Source of the DNA: Desulforamulus ruminis DSM 2154
Lineage (GTDB): Bacteria > Bacillota > Desulfotomaculia > Desulfotomaculales > Desulfotomaculaceae
DNA length: 64,000 nt
Assembly: GCF_000215085.1 (NCBI RefSeq)
Contig: NC_015589.1
Span: 1,116,001 to 1,180,000, forward strand
Direction: 5' to 3'
Position numbers and translations under genes: made by a program. Every line of letters starts with the position of its first letter. Position 1 is the first letter of the stretch. The notes under the pieces are model-generated. The model did not search any database. It saw only the letters and a list, made by a program, of their open reading frames with translations, and was not told the origin of the DNA. Below, in pieces: positions 62,169 to 64,000 of the stretch.

Positions 62169-63173
62169 GTGTTGGGTACCGGTAGTCTTGCTTTTTTATT
62201 GGTAGTCATGCTGTGTATCGTTTTTCTGGTGGTGCTTTTGAGTTTTATCCCGGTGGGCTTGTGGATTTCGGCCCTGGCCGCAGGAGTCAGGGTAGGGATT
62301 GTTACGCTGATCGGTATGAGGCTGCGCAGGGTGCCCCCGGCATTAATTGTTAATCCCCTGATTAAAGCCGATAAAGCAGGGATTGATATTACGGTGGATC
62401 AACTGGAGGCCCATTATCTGGCCGGGGGCAATGTAGACCGGGTGGTGGATGCTTTAATCGCCGCGGAGCGGGCCAATATTCCCCTGCAGTTTGAGCGGGC
62501 CGCGGCCATTGATTTGGCCGGCCGGAATGTTTTGGAAGCGGTGCAGATGAGCGTAAATCCAAAGGTCATCGAAACCCCTGTAATTAGTGCGGTGGCCAAG
62601 GACGGTATTGAACTGAAGACGGTGGCACGAGTTACCGTAAGGGCCAATATTGACCGTCTGGTGGGCGGCGCCGGGGAAGAAACCATCATTGCCAGGGTTG
62701 GTGAGGGGGTTGTGACCAGTTGCGGTTCTACTTCCAGCCACAAGCAGGTTTTAGAAAATCCCGATAATATTTCCAAAACGGTTTTGTCCAAGGGCCTGGA
62801 TGCGGGAACGGCCTTTGAGATCCTTTCCATTGATATTGCCGATGTGGACATTGGACGCAACATCGGAGCGCAACTGCAGACCGATCAGGCGGAGGCCGAT
62901 AAAAATATTGCCCAGGCCAAGGCCGAAGAGCGCCGGGCCATGGCAGTGGCCCAGGAACAGGAAATGAAGGCCAGGGTGCAGGAAATGAGGGCCAAGGTGG
63001 TAGAGGCGGAGTCCGAGGTGCCCAGGGCCATGGCCGAGGCTTTCCGCTCCGGCAGGCTGGGTGTCATGGATTATTATAATATGCAAAATATCCTGGCCGA
63101 CACCAAGATGAGGGAATCCATTTCTTCCGGGCCCCAGCAGAACCCGATGAATCGTAAGCAAGATACAGAGTAA
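62169..63173 (+). CDS. floA: Flotillin-like protein FloA
   Basis: Membrane-microdomain scaffold. An N-terminal hydrophobic stretch (about 5-50) is followed by the PHB/SPFH domain ([40 protein letters not shown]) and a Glu/Ala/Lys-rich coiled coil ([20 protein letters not shown]). The C-terminus ends [23 protein letters not shown] 62169 is eight bases after GGAGG; a TTG at 62163 is too close. The length of about 334 is typical of YqfA. Confidence 0.93.
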   Translation: MLGTGSLAFLLVVMLCIVFLVVLLSFIPVGLWISALAAGVRVGIVTLIGMRLRRVPPALIVNPLIKADKAGIDITVDQLEAHYLAGGNVDRVVDALIAAERANIPLQFERAAAIDLAGRNVLEAVQMSVNPKVIETPVISAVAKDGIELKTVARVTVRANIDRLVGGAGEETIIARVGEGVVTSCGSTSSHKQVLENPDNISKTVLSKGLDAGTAFEILSIDIADVDIGRNIGAQLQTDQAEADKNIAQAKAEERRAMAVAQEQEMKARVQEMRAKVVEAESEVPRAMAEAFRSGRLGVMDYYNMQNILADTKMRESISSGPQQNPMNRKQDTE

Positions 63174-63187
63174 GGAAGTGATGCTTC

Positions 63188-63616
63188 ATGAATACCCTAA
63201 TACTGATATTGATCCTCTGGAGCATCTTTAAGGCCTTATCCGGCCGTGACAAGCCGGGAATACCCCCTGAAGGGGATACTGAGGAAATTCCGCAGTACCG
63301 TCTGCCGCCGGACCTCCGAGGTAAATGGGGGCCGCCGGAAGAAAAGAAGAAGCCCGGGAATGTGGTTTTAGCCCCTCCCGCGGCAGCCCCTGCGGAATAT
63401 AAGCTGCAAGAAAAGCCGGCGCCAAAGAGAGCGGTCAAAAACCGACCTCTGCCTGCTTTAAAAGATCCGGTCTGTGCAGAAGGCAGTGGCGTTGTTTCGC
63501 TGGAACAACGGCTGCAAGAGGGGGAAATAACCCCCGGCATGCTGAAAAGCGGTATTATCCTTTCCGAGATTTTGGGGCCTCCCCTGGCCCGCCGCAGTAG
63601 AAACAGATACCATTAA
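63188..63616 (+). CDS. Hypothetical membrane-anchored protein
   Basis: A 142-residue protein with a short N-terminal membrane segment (TLILILILWSIFKAL) and a Pro/Lys/Glu-rich, mostly unstructured body. The last 40 residues (SLEQRLQEGEITPGMLKSGI) look folded. ATG 63188 follows AAGGAAGTG. It sits where yqfB lies in Bacillus but I see no real similarity. Likely part of the floA operon. Confidence 0.7.
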   Translation: MNTLILILILWSIFKALSGRDKPGIPPEGDTEEIPQYRLPPDLRGKWGPPEEKKKPGNVVLAPPAAAPAEYKLQEKPAPKRAVKNRPLPALKDPVCAEGSGVVSLEQRLQEGEITPGMLKSGIILSEILGPPLARRSRNRYH

Positions 63617-63671
63617 TTAGTAATTTTCCCTTCCCGGAGTGCATAAAGTTATTCCGAGGAGGGGATTTTTT

Positions 63672-63971
63672 ATGTCCTTACGGGATTTGCAGAAAAGGTT
63701 AAAAAAACAGGTTTCTGATTTTTTAGAAATTCCCAGCGATATTATGTTGGACTTGCCTAAGATTGTTTTGGTGGGCAATATGCAGGTTTTTATTGAAAAC
63801 CACAGGGGGATTGTGGAATATACCTCCGACAAGGTGCGGGTTAAAGTTGGCGAAGGGGAAGTGGGTATTTCCGGCGCAACCTTGATGCTCCGCAATATAA
63901 AAACCGATGAAATTTGTGTGGAAGGCCGGATCAAAGCCCTTGCTTTTCTTGAGCCCGGGGAGGTGTGGTAA
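63672..63971 (+). CDS. yqfC: Sporulation protein YqfC
   Basis: About 99 residues of the YqfC/YabP family: LRDLQKRLKKQVSDFLEIPS, then LVGNMQVFIENHRGIVEYTS and VRVKVGEGEVGISGATLML. These are expressed in the mother cell under sigma-E in Bacillus. ATG 63672 follows GAGGAGGGG; the longer frame upstream has no ribosome site. The stop overlaps the next ATG (TAATG). Confidence 0.9.
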   Translation: MSLRDLQKRLKKQVSDFLEIPSDIMLDLPKIVLVGNMQVFIENHRGIVEYTSDKVRVKVGEGEVGISGATLMLRNIKTDEICVEGRIKALAFLEPGEVW

Positions 63972-64000
63972 TGATACGGATTAAATTACTTTCTCTTTTA
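63971..64000 (+). CDS. yqfD: Start of a likely yqfD gene (truncated by window)
   Basis: Ten codons, MIRIKLLSLL, open at the right edge. The ATG overlaps the yqfC stop and is preceded by GGAGGTG. In Bacillus and Clostridia yqfD follows yqfC in the same operon, so this identity is by position. Confidence 0.6.
   Translation, partial: MIRIKLLSLL

Overview
The window looks like a spore-forming, low-to-mid GC Gram-positive bacterium of the Clostridia, most like the Peptococcaceae (Desulfotomaculum and relatives). This is inferred from gene content and order, not from a search. The supporting evidence is spoIIP, a yqxA-like gene and yqfC; the order rpsT / spoIIP / yqxA / lepA / hemW / hrcA / grpE / dnaK / dnaJ / prmA / rsmE / mtaB / hinT / rpsU / nfeD / floA / yqfC / yqfD, familiar from Bacillus and Clostridia; and a group II-like (group III) chaperonin inside the CIRCE-controlled dnaK operon, a trait reported for Carboxydothermus and relatives.

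Positions 1 to about 26,900 are a prophage read almost entirely on the + strand. In order it has: a replication end (VapE-type primase-helicase, GTTGCC repeat cluster, VRR-NUC nuclease, SNF2-like helicase); an ArpU-like late regulator with a late promoter and hairpin; packaging genes (terS, terL); head genes (P22-like portal, scaffold, N4-gp56-type capsid); adaptor, hub and fibre genes; three internal virion proteins, the last a 1,411-residue polyvalent protein with a nuclease-like and a metalloprotease-like domain; and lysis genes (holin, PGDYG protein, amidase). No tape measure or tail tube gene is present, which argues for a short-tailed (podovirus-like) particle. The hub gene is split by an inserted fibre gene plus a repeat domain. 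Accessory genes are scattered through the prophage: a coiled-coil membrane protein, a secreted HExxH protein whose ribosome site is locked in a hairpin, and, at the right end, two proteins that resemble defence or exclusion genes.

Positions 26,850 to 27,540 are a junction. A possible last fragment of an integrase gene with its terminator lies beside a six-repeat CRISPR array with no cas genes. The array is best read on the minus strand.

Positions 27,600 to 31,800 hold chromosomal accessory genes: two tandem YnfA-family membrane proteins behind a Fur-like box, an autoregulated MerR-type regulator, a tiny cationic peptide ORF, a cardiolipin synthase and a DUF3298-type protein.

Positions 31,800 to 42,900 are a surface-glycan cluster: three methyltransferases, a PAPS-type sulfotransferase, an APS kinase that could supply its donor, a 968-residue methyltransferase/GT1/GT2 fusion, and dTDP-rhamnose genes (rmlD, rmlC and rmlA on the minus strand, rmlB on the plus strand). 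Together they suggest a methylated, possibly sulfated, rhamnose-containing glycan.

Positions 42,900 to 64,000 are conserved chromosome: DUF1444 protein, thiamine-binding protein, holA, rpsT, small membrane protein, spoIIP, yqxA, lepA, hemW, then the heat-shock operon and the downstream RNA-modification, rpsU, flotillin and sporulation genes. The window ends in the first ten codons of a likely yqfD. No rRNA or tRNA gene was recognised.
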